A stretch of DNA of 64,000 nucleotides from CBDAQD01 sp965275905 (GTDB lineage: Bacteria > Pseudomonadota > Alphaproteobacteria > Rhizobiales > JAJFHC01): contig CBDHYJ010000050.1 of the NCBI GenBank assembly GCA_965275905.1, positions 51,223 to 115,222 of the forward strand. The letters are read 5' to 3'. A program made the position numbers and the translations under genes. This document shows, one piece after another, positions 9,257-18,638 of this stretch. Positions within the stretch are counted from its first letter, which is position 1. Each line of letters starts with the position of its first letter. The notes beneath the pieces were generated by a model. It was not told the DNA's origin. It was given only the letters and a program-made list of their open reading frames with translations, and did no database searches.

Positions 9257-9769
9257 ATGAGTGACAAGGACGACATTGGTCTGAAGCGGCGCCTCGCCGA
9301 GGTGCTGACAATCTACGGTGCCGACCCGGAACGGTGGCCGCCGGACGAGCGTGCCCGGCTGATGGCGATTCTCGACGAGATGGAAGCCGCCGTCGCGGAC
9401 GCCGGAGAGGAACGCGCCCTGGACGCGCTGCTCGATCTGGTGGACGAGCCCGAGCCCCCGGATGGCTCGGTTGAACGCGTTCTCGCGGCGGCCGGCCTCG
9501 GGAAGGGTGCTGATGTGATCGCGTTCGCGCCGGGGTCCGAGGGCGGCAGCGATCCGGTTGCGCCGAAAACGTCCGTGTTCCCGTTCCGGCCCATGGTCGG
9601 CTGGGCTGCCGCTTCGCTGCTTCTCGGCGTGATTGTGGGGTCCAGCGACATCGCGGATCCGCTCGATCTGGGCGACTGGGCCGGGTCGGCAGCCGATGTC
9701 GAGGATCTGGACGGCGGCGTTCTCGATCTCGCATCCGGGGAAGACGGGTCGGAGGAGGATGACTTATGA
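9257..9769 (+). CDS. Probable anti-sigma factor, single membrane span
   Basis: A 170-residue protein with an acidic helical cytoplasmic part (about residues 1-110; KRRLAEVLTIYGADPERWPP, ARLMAILDEMEAAVADAG), one hydrophobic segment (VGWAAASLLLGVIVG, about 115-130) and a short acidic tail. There is no zinc-finger HxxxCxxC. Gene order and topology suggest it holds the ECF sigma factor at the membrane and receives a signal from the downstream periplasmic protein. It overlaps the next gene by ATGA. The function is inferred from context; family identity is uncertain. Confidence 0.65.
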   Translation: MSDKDDIGLKRRLAEVLTIYGADPERWPPDERARLMAILDEMEAAVADAGEERALDALLDLVDEPEPPDGSVERVLAAAGLGKGADVIAFAPGSEGGSDPVAPKTSVFPFRPMVGWAAASLLLGVIVGSSDIADPLDLGDWAGSAADVEDLDGGVLDLASGEDGSEEDDL

Positions 9770-10344
9770 CATCCGGCAGGGAGCAGTCAAAGGAGCAATC
9801 TGAAGCGAAACAGCCACCGGCCGCCGGTCCTGACCGGAGCGCGGTGCGCTGGCTCGGGATCGGTCTGATCCTCTCGCTGGCGATCAATGCCTTTATCGTC
9901 GGCCTGATCGCCTCGAAGACGGTCAAGCAGCGCGAAGTCGTGCGCCGCGCGGGACCGCCCGCGCTGGTGGATGCGCTTGGCGACAGCCGGAGGTTGCTCA
10001 GAGCCCTTCCGAAGGAACGGCGCAAGGAGCTGCGCAAGATCGTCAGGACCTATCGCCCGAAGCTGAAGCCGCAGCGCGAAGCCCTGACCGTGGCACGGGA
10101 CAAACTCATCGCGGTCCTGAGAGTGGAGCCGACCGACCAGGTGGCGCTGACACGGGCTCTGGACGCCATCCAGGATGCGCGGTTCGCCATGCGAGACACC
10201 GGACGGGCCATGCTGACTGACGTTCTCGCGGCCATGACGGCGGATGAACGCAGGCAGGTGGCCGACCGCCTTGCCCGCAGCAAGCGCAAGAAGAAGCCGG
10301 CCAGGAAGAAAACCTCGACTTCAGACGCGCCTAAGGTGAACTGA
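9766..10344 (+). CDS. CnrX/Spy-like periplasmic protein of the heavy-metal-sensor type
   Basis: A 192-residue protein: cytoplasmic N-terminus, one TM at about 29-51 (WLGIGLILSLAINAFIVGLI), then a helical periplasmic domain (LPKERRKELRKIVRTYRPKL ... ALTRALDAIQDARF) that fits the Metal_resist/CnrX pattern. It contains no histidine and no cysteine at all, so it lacks the His ligands CnrX uses for Ni/Co. It may sense something else, with the EF-hand protein supplying the metal link. The Lys-rich tail (KRKKKPARKK) is unusual for a periplasmic end. Last gene of the operon. Confidence 0.7.
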   Translation: MTSGREQSKEQSEAKQPPAAGPDRSAVRWLGIGLILSLAINAFIVGLIASKTVKQREVVRRAGPPALVDALGDSRRLLRALPKERRKELRKIVRTYRPKLKPQREALTVARDKLIAVLRVEPTDQVALTRALDAIQDARFAMRDTGRAMLTDVLAAMTADERRQVADRLARSKRKKKPARKKTSTSDAPKVN

Positions 10345-10461
10345 ACGGCGAGCCTGCCGGCCGCCTTCCGAAATCAGCCATGTAACCGGGGAGATGGTGT
10401 TGCGGATCGACACCGGCCGCACACGTCGCGTTGGCGACGGCGGGCTAACGCTGTGTTGCCG

Positions 10462-12807
10462 TCAGGCGTTGGTCGGGGCGAGGCCGCCGGTGTCCTGAAC
10501 GGCCTTCTCGTAACGCGCCTGGAGCCCTTTCAGCGGCAGTGAAAAGCTCACCGTCGTGCCGAAGCCTTCCTTGCTTTCGATACTGAGATAACCGCCGTGC
10601 AGTTCCACCAGCGAACGCGAGATGGCGAGGCCGAGGCCGCTGCCGCTTCGTGACTTGGTGAACTGGTTCTCGACCTGTTCGAACGGCCGGCCGAGTTTCT
10701 CGATGTCCTGCGCCGGAATGCCGATCCCGGTGTCGACGATGCTGACCCGCAGCTGGTCATTGTTGCTCGTGACGTCGACCTTCACCTTGCCCCCGGCCGG
10801 CGTGAACTTGATCGCGTTGCTGAGCAGATTGAGCATGACCTGCTTGAGCGCCCGGCGGTCGCCGTGCACGCCGACGCCACTGGCCACGGTCGAGGAAATC
10901 TCGATGTCTTCTTCCGTCGCGCGCGGCGCAACGATCCGCAGGCTTTCCTCGACCAGGGTCTCGAACCTGCATTCCTGCAGATCCAGCGTCATGCGCCCGG
11001 CCTCGATCTTCGACATGTCGAGAATGTCATTGATCACGTCGAGCAGGTACTGGCCGCTGCGATTGATGTCGCAGGTGTATTCGATGTACTTCTCGGCACC
11101 GAGCGGGCCGAACAAGCCGGCTTCCATGACCTCCGAGAACCCGATGATGGCGTTCAGGGGTGTCCGCAGTTCGTGGCTCATGTTTGCGAGGAATTCCGAC
11201 TTTGACCGGTTGGCGGCTTCCGCGCGGGTCTTCTCCATGGAGTACTTCTCGGCAAGGTCGACCAGCTGCTGCGCCTGATGCTCCAGCGTCGCGCGGGATT
11301 TCTGAAGGTCGCGAACCGTGTCCATCAGCTCGCGCTCGCTTTTCATCAGCCTCTCTTCATGGTTCTTGAGCGAGGTAATGTCCGTGCCGACGCTTACGAA
11401 TCCGCCGTCCTTGGTCCGGCGCTCGTTGATGTGGAGCCAGCGGCCGTCGGCGATCTGGACTTCGAACGTGCTGCCGGATTCCGGATCATTCTCGTTGACG
11501 GCGATGCGGGTGCGCACCACCGGTTCCTTGGCGTTGCGGACCACGTCCTCGTACCGGGTGCCGGACAGGACCGCGCTCGAAGGCAGATTGTGAAACTGCT
11601 GATACTTGCTGTTGCACATCACCAGGCGGTTGTCCGGATCCCAGAGAACGAAGGCTTCCGAGATGGTCTCGATGGCGTCGCGCAGCCGCATGTTGGCCTG
11701 CTCGGTGCGCTCCGCAGCGTCTTTCTGTTCCGTAATGTCGATCGCGATACCGACGAGATGGGGCGCGTGGTCGCCGGGCGCGGTGGTCAGTTCGCCGCGT
11801 GCTCTCAGCCAGACCCAGTGACCGTCCGCGTGGCGCAGACGAAGCTCCCGGTCGAACGCGACCTCGCCGTTGAGCATCATTTTCTCGACAAGCCCGTCGA
11901 GATACTGGTCATTCGGGTGCAGACGGTCCACGAGCTCGCCATAGGACAGCATTTCCGACGTCCCGCTGACATCGATCCCCAGCATCTCGAACATGGACTG
12001 CGACCAGAAGATGTGGCCGCGCGAAATATCCCAGTCCCAGAGCCCGCAGCGGCCGCGGTCGAGGGCCTTGTCCAGGCGCTGCGTTGCGACCCGCAGGGTT
12101 TCGTCGGACGTATTCGCCCGCGTTGCTTCCCAGTAGAACGCGGCGGTGATCAGCACCAGAACGAGGCCGGTCGACAGGAAAAGGGTGATGTAGATCCGCA
12201 CGTCTTCGCGCCAGCTGGCAGCCAGTGCCCCCGGCGGCTGAAGTACGACAAGCTGGCCGGGGAATCCGCCGAGGTTCCGGCGTGTTGCAAAGACGTCCAC
12301 ATCATTGTGCAGGAGTGTCGCTATGAACCGGCCGGAATTGTCCCGCAGGACAGCCGGCGGCAGGAGGTCGGTGAGACGGACCCCCTCGTAGGCGACGCTC
12401 TTGGGCGCGGTGGCCCGGATCGTGCCTGCGGTATCGGTGACCAGGAATATGCGCTCCAGATCGGTGGCGCTCGCCGGAAGCACCTCGGTGATGTCGCGCG
12501 TCGTCGGAACTGGCGGAATGGCGCCCGGACCGAGACCGGACGAAAGCCGGGCGGAAAGGTCTCGCGCCACGAGGTCGGTGATCACCTCGGCATGAGTCAG
12601 GCCGCCGGAGATCGCTGCATCCCGGCGGATATGCAGGTGTGCCGCAATCGACGCGCCGAGCACGAGCAGGAAGACGATGACGAGAATCCGGATCAGCCTG
12701 CGCAGCGCCGGCTCCGACAAGCTGAGTCGCTTGTACACGGCAATGCTGACCGGCAGGTCAACGCTGCGGGTCTTGGAAAACAGCTCGCCTAGCTGAGCGC
12801 GCGCCAA
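10462..12807 (-). CDS. PAS-domain membrane histidine kinase, PleC/DivJ-like transmitter
   Basis: A 781-residue kinase. TM1 is at about 37-59 and TM2 at about 205-228, flanking a periplasmic region of some 145 residues. Two PAS domains follow at roughly 250-370 and 380-490, then a coiled coil. The HisKA domain has His545 (SHELRTPLNAIIGFSEVM, then NDILDMSKIEAGR). The HATPase has NLLSNAIKFTPAGG, DTGIGI and GSGLGLAIS. No receiver domain. The start is TTG 12807 with GAGGGG upstream; GTG near 12738 is an alternative. It is an orphan kinase here. The transmitter resembles the PleC/DivJ group that phosphorylates DivK-like regulators, but the partner is not visible. Confidence 0.88.
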   Translation of the reverse strand: MARAQLGELFSKTRSVDLPVSIAVYKRLSLSEPALRRLIRILVIVFLLVLGASIAAHLHIRRDAAISGGLTHAEVITDLVARDLSARLSSGLGPGAIPPVPTTRDITEVLPASATDLERIFLVTDTAGTIRATAPKSVAYEGVRLTDLLPPAVLRDNSGRFIATLLHNDVDVFATRRNLGGFPGQLVVLQPPGALAASWREDVRIYITLFLSTGLVLVLITAAFYWEATRANTSDETLRVATQRLDKALDRGRCGLWDWDISRGHIFWSQSMFEMLGIDVSGTSEMLSYGELVDRLHPNDQYLDGLVEKMMLNGEVAFDRELRLRHADGHWVWLRARGELTTAPGDHAPHLVGIAIDITEQKDAAERTEQANMRLRDAIETISEAFVLWDPDNRLVMCNSKYQQFHNLPSSAVLSGTRYEDVVRNAKEPVVRTRIAVNENDPESGSTFEVQIADGRWLHINERRTKDGGFVSVGTDITSLKNHEERLMKSERELMDTVRDLQKSRATLEHQAQQLVDLAEKYSMEKTRAEAANRSKSEFLANMSHELRTPLNAIIGFSEVMEAGLFGPLGAEKYIEYTCDINRSGQYLLDVINDILDMSKIEAGRMTLDLQECRFETLVEESLRIVAPRATEEDIEISSTVASGVGVHGDRRALKQVMLNLLSNAIKFTPAGGKVKVDVTSNNDQLRVSIVDTGIGIPAQDIEKLGRPFEQVENQFTKSRSGSGLGLAISRSLVELHGGYLSIESKEGFGTTVSFSLPLKGLQARYEKAVQDTGGLAPTNA

Positions 12808-12898
12808 GTCTCAGTGTCCCCTCGAATGCCAATTGTCGAAGGCCAGCCCCACCCCCGAATCATCTCCCTATTGATTCGAAGTTGGGCTGATTTGTCCA

Positions 12899-12950
12899 GT
12901 ATCAACAATTCGTTAACGAAGTGATACGGACCCCGAGGATACTAGGTATC
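12899..12950. promoter_or_regulatory. Nested palindromes upstream of the PAS kinase gene
   Basis: A 12-bp perfect palindrome TTCGTTAACGAA (12909-12920) is enclosed by GTATCA (12899-12904) and TGATAC (12922-12927). A further GATAC-TAG-GTATC repeat follows at 12938-12950. The region lies about 100 bases upstream of the kinase start and behind the aminopeptidase gene. It is a plausible operator, but no binding protein can be named. Confidence 0.4.
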
Positions 12951-12970
12951 TGATTCGACTCGTAGAATTC

Positions 12971-15615
12971 TCATCCGAGCGATTTCGAGACGATTTCATA
13001 GGTGTCGCGGGACAGCCCTTCCGTCGCTTCCACTCTCTTGAGCTGGGCCTTCGCATGGGCCTGGCGGCCGGCCTCCAGAACCCGCCAGCTTTTGAACGAT
13101 CCGGCAAGCCTTGCGGCGACCTGGGGATTCTTTTCATCAAGCACAAGCACGGTGTCCGCGATCAGGCGGTAACCTTCTCCGTCGGGCCGGTTAAAGGCCA
13201 CGGGATTGGCGCCGGCGAGCGTGCCCAGGAGGGCGCGGACATTGTTGGGTTTCGTGATCGAAAATGCGCGATGCTCCATGAGCGACCGGATGTCTTCCAC
13301 ACTGGTTGTCGCCGTCGACATGGCGTTGAGCGCGAACCACTTGTCCACCACGAGATGGTCGCCCTGCCACTGCTCGTAGAATGCGTCCAGCGCGCGAACG
13401 CGTTCGTCCGACTCGGTCGGGGCAAGTGCGCCCAGAGCCGCCATCCGGTCGGTCATGTTTGCGGCCGCTTCGAACTGGCGATAGGCCCGGTCCGGCCCGC
13501 CCGGCAGCAGGGTGAGATAACCGAGCGCGGCATTGCGCAGAGACCGCCGGCCGGCTTGCGCGGCATCCGGACTGTAGCGATCGGAAGACTCAAGGTCCGT
13601 GTATAGCGCTTCGAGCTGATCTCTCAATCGTTCGGCGATCAGTGTCTGAAGGCCGAGCCGTGCGGCATGGATCGCGCCTGGATCGATGTCCTCGCCGATT
13701 TCACGCGCAAGATCCGCCTCGCCGGGCAGCGTCATCATCTGGGCCACGAATGCCGGGTCGAGCGACCGGTCCGTGACCAGGGTCTCCAGTGCTTCGGCTA
13801 ACCGGCCACCGCCGGACGGCGATCCGCCGCTACGCAGATCGCCGACCCTGTCGATCAGAAGGGTCGTTGCATAGGATTGCGCAGCCTCCCAGCGGTTGAA
13901 GAGATCGGTATCTCCGGCCATGAGCGCGAGCGCATCCGCCTCGCTGCTTTTGCTCGTCAGGTTTACCGGAGCCGAGAAGCCGCGGTTGATCGAGAGCACC
14001 GGGCGCTCGGGCAAACCGGTGAACCGGAAGGTCTGCTCACGATCCCTGATGTCGATGATCGGACGGTTGAGGACACCGTGGCCGTCCAGATTGAGCGGGA
14101 GGTCATTGCCGGCGGAATCCAGAAGTCCGAGAGCAAGCGGAAAGTGATACGGCTCCTTCTTGCGCTGACCCGGCGATGGCGAACTCATCTGCGTGACGGT
14201 CAGCGAGTATTCGCCACGACCCTTGTCATATGTCGAGGATACCGCCACTTCTGGCGTGCCGGCCTGGCTGTACCAGCGTCGGAACTGACCGAGGTCCTGA
14301 CCGGATGCATCTTCCATGCAGGCGACGAAGTTCTCGACCGTTGCCGCGTCTCCGTCATGCCGCTCGAAGTAGAGATCCATCGCCTTGCGGAAGTCTTCGG
14401 GCCCCAGCAGCGCGTGCATCATGCGGATGACCTCGGCGCCCTTCTCGTAAACGGTCGCCGTATAGAAATTGTTGATCTCGACATATGATTCCGGCCGGAC
14501 CGGATGCGCGAGGGGCCCTGCGTCCTCGGGAAACTGGCGAATGCGCAGCTGGCGGACATCACTGATGCGTTCGACGGCGCTCTGGACCGCATGTCGGCGG
14601 AGAATTGCTGGTCGCGATAGACGGTCAAGCCTTCCTTCAGGCTGAGCTGGAACCAGTCGCGGCAGGTAATCCGGTTGCCGGTCCAGTTGTGGAAGTACTC
14701 GTGGGCGATAATGCCCTCGATATGGGCGTAGTCCGCGTCGGTCGCTGTGTCGGGGCGTGCCAGCACATACTTGTCGTTGAAGATGTTGAGCCCCTTGTTT
14801 TCCATCGCGCCCATATTGAAGTCGCTGACGGCCACGATCATGAAAATGTCGAGATCGTACTCGAGCCCGTAAACCTCTTCGTCCCAGCGCATGGAGCGCT
14901 TGAGCGCATCCATGGCGTAGTCGCAGCGGTCCTCCTTGCCGTGTTCCACATAAATGCAGAGGTCGACGTCCCGGCCCGATGCGGTTGTGAAGGTGTCCTC
15001 GACGCAGGCCAGGTCGCCGCCCACGAGCGCGAACAGGTAGGCGGGTTTCGGGTGCGGGTCGTGCCAGACTGCGTAATGGCGTTCGGTCCCGTCCACCGCG
15101 CCCCGCTCCGCGAGGTTGCCGTTCGACAGCAGGACCGGCGCTTCGGAACGGCCGGCCTCGATCCGGGTGGTGAACACCGCGAGCACATCCGGCCGGTCGA
15201 GGTAATAGGTAATGCGCCGGAAACCTTCCGCCTCGCACTGGGTGCAGTAATTGCCCCCGGAACGGTAAAGCCCGGACAGCGCGAGATTGGCGGACGGATT
15301 GCAGACGGTCTCGATGTCGAGGGTGAAGGGCTCCTGCGGCGGCTTGTGCAGGGTCAGCGCTTCGTCCGACAGGGCATAGTCGCCCTGGGCAAGGGGAATG
15401 CCGTCCAGCCGCAGGCCCTTGAGCTCGAGCAATTCGCCGTCGAGCACGAGCGGCGCGCCGTCCGCCTCCGCTTCCGGATTGGGCCGCAGTCTCAGTCTTG
15501 AACGCACCCGCGTCGCCTCCGGCGCGAGACGGATATCCAGATTGACCGTATCGATCAGATAGGCAGGCGGGCGGTAGTCCTTGAGATGGATCGGGCGGGG
15601 CGTGTCGGTCTTCAT
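12971..15615 (-). pseudogene. pepN: Aminopeptidase N (M1 metallopeptidase), frameshifted
   Basis: From ATG 15615 the N-terminal half is intact, with GAMEN (NMGAMENKGLN) and the zinc site HEYFHNW plus downstream Glu (LKEGLTVYRD). After FSADMRS the frame shifts at about 14576-14592. The rest (AVERISDVRQLR, RQFPEDAGPLAHPVRP, YTATVYEKGAEVIRM through the C-terminal helical domain) continues in another frame to 12971. The total of 2645 bases is one short of a multiple of three, and one restored base would give 881 residues, close to E. coli PepN (870). Either a one-base deletion has broken the gene or this is a sequencing error; both halves remain well conserved. PepN trims N-terminal residues from peptides in the cytoplasm. 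Confidence 0.9.
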
Positions 15616-15886
15616 GGTGATAAAACTCTCGGCGGCAACCTGTGTGGCACAGGCCGGACATTGTTATGATCTTGCCGGACGCTGCGTCCGGATCGTGGGC
15701 AAGTTCTGGGTGAACCGCACTGCAACTGCAAGGAAAAAGGTGAGGTGCGCCACACCCGCGCGCGGCAATGCGGCGGACCGTCACGGCATTGACGGCAATT
15801 CGCCGGAATTGCCCGGGCGGCACCGCAATTCCGGCGCAGTTCTGTGCAACAACGATTCCATTACACCGACTTATTGAGAGGCTGCC

Positions 15887-16330
15887 ATGCATCTTCAGCG
15901 GTTGGCCGGAATCGGCCTGCTCGCGGCGGGCGCGCTCGCCCTGTCGCACAACCCGGCCGTCGCCGGCGCACATTCCTTTGTTTCTTTTTCACTCCATGAT
16001 TCCGTTCCGCAGAGTTCATACGTTCTTCGCGTCGCCGATCCGCCGCCCGTGCCCCGCGAGCCCGGGACAAGTCAGGTCTGGCGGGAACCGCCGGCCCGCC
16101 CGAGACGTTCGCTGCGCGAGTATCTGTTCCGGCAGAACCGCTTTGGCGGTCGTCGCTACAGGGGTCCGCCGACCGCGTTCTCCCAGACCTATTTCGACGA
16201 CAGCACCGCCAACGGGTTCGACTATGGCGGCCGTTGCGCGCGCACGTCCCACATGTGCGAGCTGAAGTGGGGATATCCGGATCCGAAATACGACGGCTGC
16301 ATGCAGGAGTACGGCTGCCGGGTGCGATAG
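15887..16330 (+). CDS. Secreted hypothetical protein, Cys-containing C-terminus
   Basis: A 147-residue protein with a clear signal peptide (LAGIGLLAAGALALSHNPAV, AGA cleavage region), then a Pro/Arg-rich middle (PPPVPREPGT, PPARPRRSLREYLF). A compact C-terminus holds four cysteines (GRCARTSHMCEL ... GCMQEYGCRVR) that could form disulfides in the periplasm. No family recognised. Signal peptide and codon use support a real gene. Confidence 0.7.
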   Translation: MHLQRLAGIGLLAAGALALSHNPAVAGAHSFVSFSLHDSVPQSSYVLRVADPPPVPREPGTSQVWREPPARPRRSLREYLFRQNRFGGRRYRGPPTAFSQTYFDDSTANGFDYGGRCARTSHMCELKWGYPDPKYDGCMQEYGCRVR

Positions 16331-16363
16331 TAGGCGGCGCCGTCTGCGCGGCTGACCAGGAGG

Positions 16364-17008
16364 TCAGAGTTCGGCCAGCAATGCGTCGGTCGTGACCTGC
16401 CGGCAGTATCCGCTGATCGTGCGCAGTGAATTGTCGTGGCGGTCCTGATCGAAACTCGTGCAGGCGTCAGTGACCTGGGTGACGAGATAGCCGAGGTCGC
16501 AGGCATCGCGGATCGCGCTTTCGACACAGTGATCTGTCCGCAGTCCGCAGATGACCAGTTGCCTGATACCGAGATTGCGCAGCACGTAATCGATATGCGT
16601 GGACACGAAGACTGACGACGAGGACTTGGGGAACACGATTTCGTCGTCGCTGGGCGCAATCTCGTCGACCACCTCGCCTTCCCATGAACCCTTCGGGATG
16701 CAGAATCCGGAGATCTTGTAGTCGAGGCTGCGGTCGCGTCCGTCCTTTGTCAGGCACTCGATCGTTGTGTAGAGGACCTCGACCCCGGCGCCCCGGAACG
16801 CCGAAAGAAGCCGCTGGATGTTCGGGACCACGGTCTGCCCGATCTGCTCGAAGTAATGCGCGTATGTATTCTCGATGTCCGTGTCCGGAACGGCCCTGAA
16901 CTCTCCGCCGTCCCGCCGCGCGCAATAGTTCTGCACATCGATGATCAGCAGGGCGGTTTGCTCGGGCACAACAGGCATGTCGCGCGTGAGTGTTTCGTGT
17001 TTCGGCAT
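16364..17008 (-). CDS. Isochorismatase-family cysteine hydrolase
   Basis: A 214-residue protein of the cysteine hydrolase superfamily, with the catalytic triad Asp24 (LLIIDVQNY), Lys128 (IVFPKSSSS) and Cys161 (GLRTDHCVESA). Members cleave C-N bonds in ureidoacrylate, biuret, nicotinamide, N-carbamoyl compounds or isochorismate. Start ATG 17008 has GGGGA 8 bases upstream. It is the last gene of an ABC importer operon, so the imported compound or a product of it is probably the substrate. RutB-like or N-carbamoyl amino acid hydrolase roles are possible; none is proven. Confidence 0.85.
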   Translation of the reverse strand: MPKHETLTRDMPVVPEQTALLIIDVQNYCARRDGGEFRAVPDTDIENTYAHYFEQIGQTVVPNIQRLLSAFRGAGVEVLYTTIECLTKDGRDRSLDYKISGFCIPKGSWEGEVVDEIAPSDDEIVFPKSSSSVFVSTHIDYVLRNLGIRQLVICGLRTDHCVESAIRDACDLGYLVTQVTDACTSFDQDRHDNSLRTISGYCRQVTTDALLAEL

Positions 17009-17106
17009 CGAATAAATCCCCATCAAGGTTGAAAGCCGCAATCGCAGCGGAACGTCGTCGTCGAGAGATCAAGCGGCGAGAGGCAGCGCGATTGCGGGTT
17101 GCGGGT

Positions 17107-17805
17107 TCAGCTTGGCCGTGTGCGCGGGACCCGGTTCTCCGCCCAGCGGAACAGGAGCACGATGACCCCGGTCAGGCAGACATAGATCCCGGCAACGAAC
17201 AGCAGCGGTTCGTAGATCCTGTAGGTTTCCTGGCGTACGATCGAGCTCACCCCGTAGACCTCGAAAATGGTGATTGTAGCGGCCAGAGGCGTCGACTTGA
17301 GTGTGAGCACGGCTTCGCCGGCGAGCGTCGGGAACACGTTCTGCAGCGCGCGCGGCAGCCATATTCGCCTGAGCACGGTGAAGGGCCGCATGCCGATGGC
17401 GCGCGCGGCTTCGAGTTCACCCTTGGGGACGCCGCGGAAGGCGCCGCGCATCACTTCACCCTCGTATCCCGCGACCGAGATCGTGAAGGCGAAGAGGGCG
17501 TAAGGGAAAGCCTCGCGCAGGATCGGCCACAGCATGCTTTCGCGGATGCCGGGGATGAACGGGAACAGCGAGCCCAGGCCGTAGTAGATCAGCCACAGCT
17601 GGATCAGAAGCGGCGTGCCGCGGATGACCGTGCAGAAGGCCTTGGCGAGCCAGGCCAGCGGCCGCGGTCCCGTGACCTGCACCAGCCCGATCGGAATGGC
17701 GAGCAGCATGCCGAAGAAAATCGACAGCACGAGCAGTTCCAGGGTGAGCAGAAGCCCCTGCGCGAATTTCGGCATGTACTCCGGAAGCCAGTACCACTGC
17801 AGCAT
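17107..17805 (-). CDS. Polar amino acid ABC transporter permease (HisM-like)
   Basis: A 232-residue inner-membrane permease with about five hydrophobic segments and the HisMQ-type coupling loop with EAA motif (GVPKGELEAARAIGMRPFTV). The N-terminal half carries the RGTPLLIQLWLIYYGL signature common to amino acid permeases. It begins 9 bases after the sister permease ends, so the two form a heteromeric pore. The specificity class (Arg/Lys/His/ornithine) is suggested by similarity of the whole operon to hisJQMP. Confidence 0.92.
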   Translation of the reverse strand: MLQWYWLPEYMPKFAQGLLLTLELLVLSIFFGMLLAIPIGLVQVTGPRPLAWLAKAFCTVIRGTPLLIQLWLIYYGLGSLFPFIPGIRESMLWPILREAFPYALFAFTISVAGYEGEVMRGAFRGVPKGELEAARAIGMRPFTVLRRIWLPRALQNVFPTLAGEAVLTLKSTPLAATITIFEVYGVSSIVRQETYRIYEPLLFVAGIYVCLTGVIVLLFRWAENRVPRTRPS

Positions 17806-17814
17806 GCGCGTCCC

Positions 17815-18543
17815 TCAGGCCAGATCCGGCTGGCCGCGCCGGTAATGGGCTTCGATCTTGCGGAAGACCACATTGGAGGCAAGTGTCAGCATCAGGTAGA
17901 GCGCGCCCGCGCACATGTAGAACAGGAAATAGGCCTTGGTCGCGCCGGCGGCCTGTCGGGTCTCAAGTGCGAGTTCGCTGAAGCCCACGACCGCGAGCAG
18001 GGCCGTGTCCTTGGTGGCGATGAGCCAGAGATTGGCAAGGCCGGGCAGGGCAAACGGAATCATCGCCGGAATAACGATGCGGCGGTGGCGCTTGACCCAG
18101 CTCATGCCGAAGGCCTGGGCCGCCTCGATCTGGCCGGGCGGCACGGCGAGGATCGCGCCGCGCATGACCTCGGTGGCATAGGCGCCCTGGACGAAGCCGA
18201 TGACATAAATACCTGCGATCAGGCCGTCGATGTCCACGCGCTCGTAACCGAAACCCTCAAGCACCCGGTTCAACAGGTCGGTGCCGGCATAATAGAGCAG
18301 CAGGATAAGGACCAGTTCCGGAACGGCGCGGATCAGGGTGGTGTAGATCTCTAGCGACCATCTGAGCACTGGGCCGCCGTAGAGTTTGCCGAGCGCGCCG
18401 CCGAGACCGATCGCGAGTCCCAGAATATAGGCGCCAAGCGCAATCTGGAACGTGCTGAGCAGGCCGCGCAGAAGGTTGCCGCCCCAGCCCGGTGGGGACA
18501 GGGACAGCAGGTCGAGTGACAGGCCGCTGATGAGCGCGTCCAC
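17815..18543 (-). CDS. Polar amino acid ABC transporter permease (HisQ-like)
   Basis: A 242-residue permease with the signature RAVPELVLILLLYY and EAA loop (VPPGQIEAAQAFGMSWVKR). It starts with GTG 18543 (VDALISGLSLDLL). It partners the HisM-like permease just downstream, with the binding protein and ATPase genes upstream on the same strand. Confidence 0.92.
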   Translation of the reverse strand: MDALISGLSLDLLSLSPPGWGGNLLRGLLSTFQIALGAYILGLAIGLGGALGKLYGGPVLRWSLEIYTTLIRAVPELVLILLLYYAGTDLLNRVLEGFGYERVDIDGLIAGIYVIGFVQGAYATEVMRGAILAVPPGQIEAAQAFGMSWVKRHRRIVIPAMIPFALPGLANLWLIATKDTALLAVVGFSELALETRQAAGATKAYFLFYMCAGALYLMLTLASNVVFRKIEAHYRRGQPDLA

Positions 18544-18638
18544 CGGGTCCCCTCCCTGGCGCGCCGGTCAGAACCGCCGGCCCGCCGCGCAGATGCGGGC
18601 GGACCGGACAGTCATATGGTCATAGGCGACGACGATCG

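Noticed and set aside
11278..12792. 504-codon open frame on the plus strand
   Set aside because: Complementary to the PAS kinase, whose domains are unmistakable.
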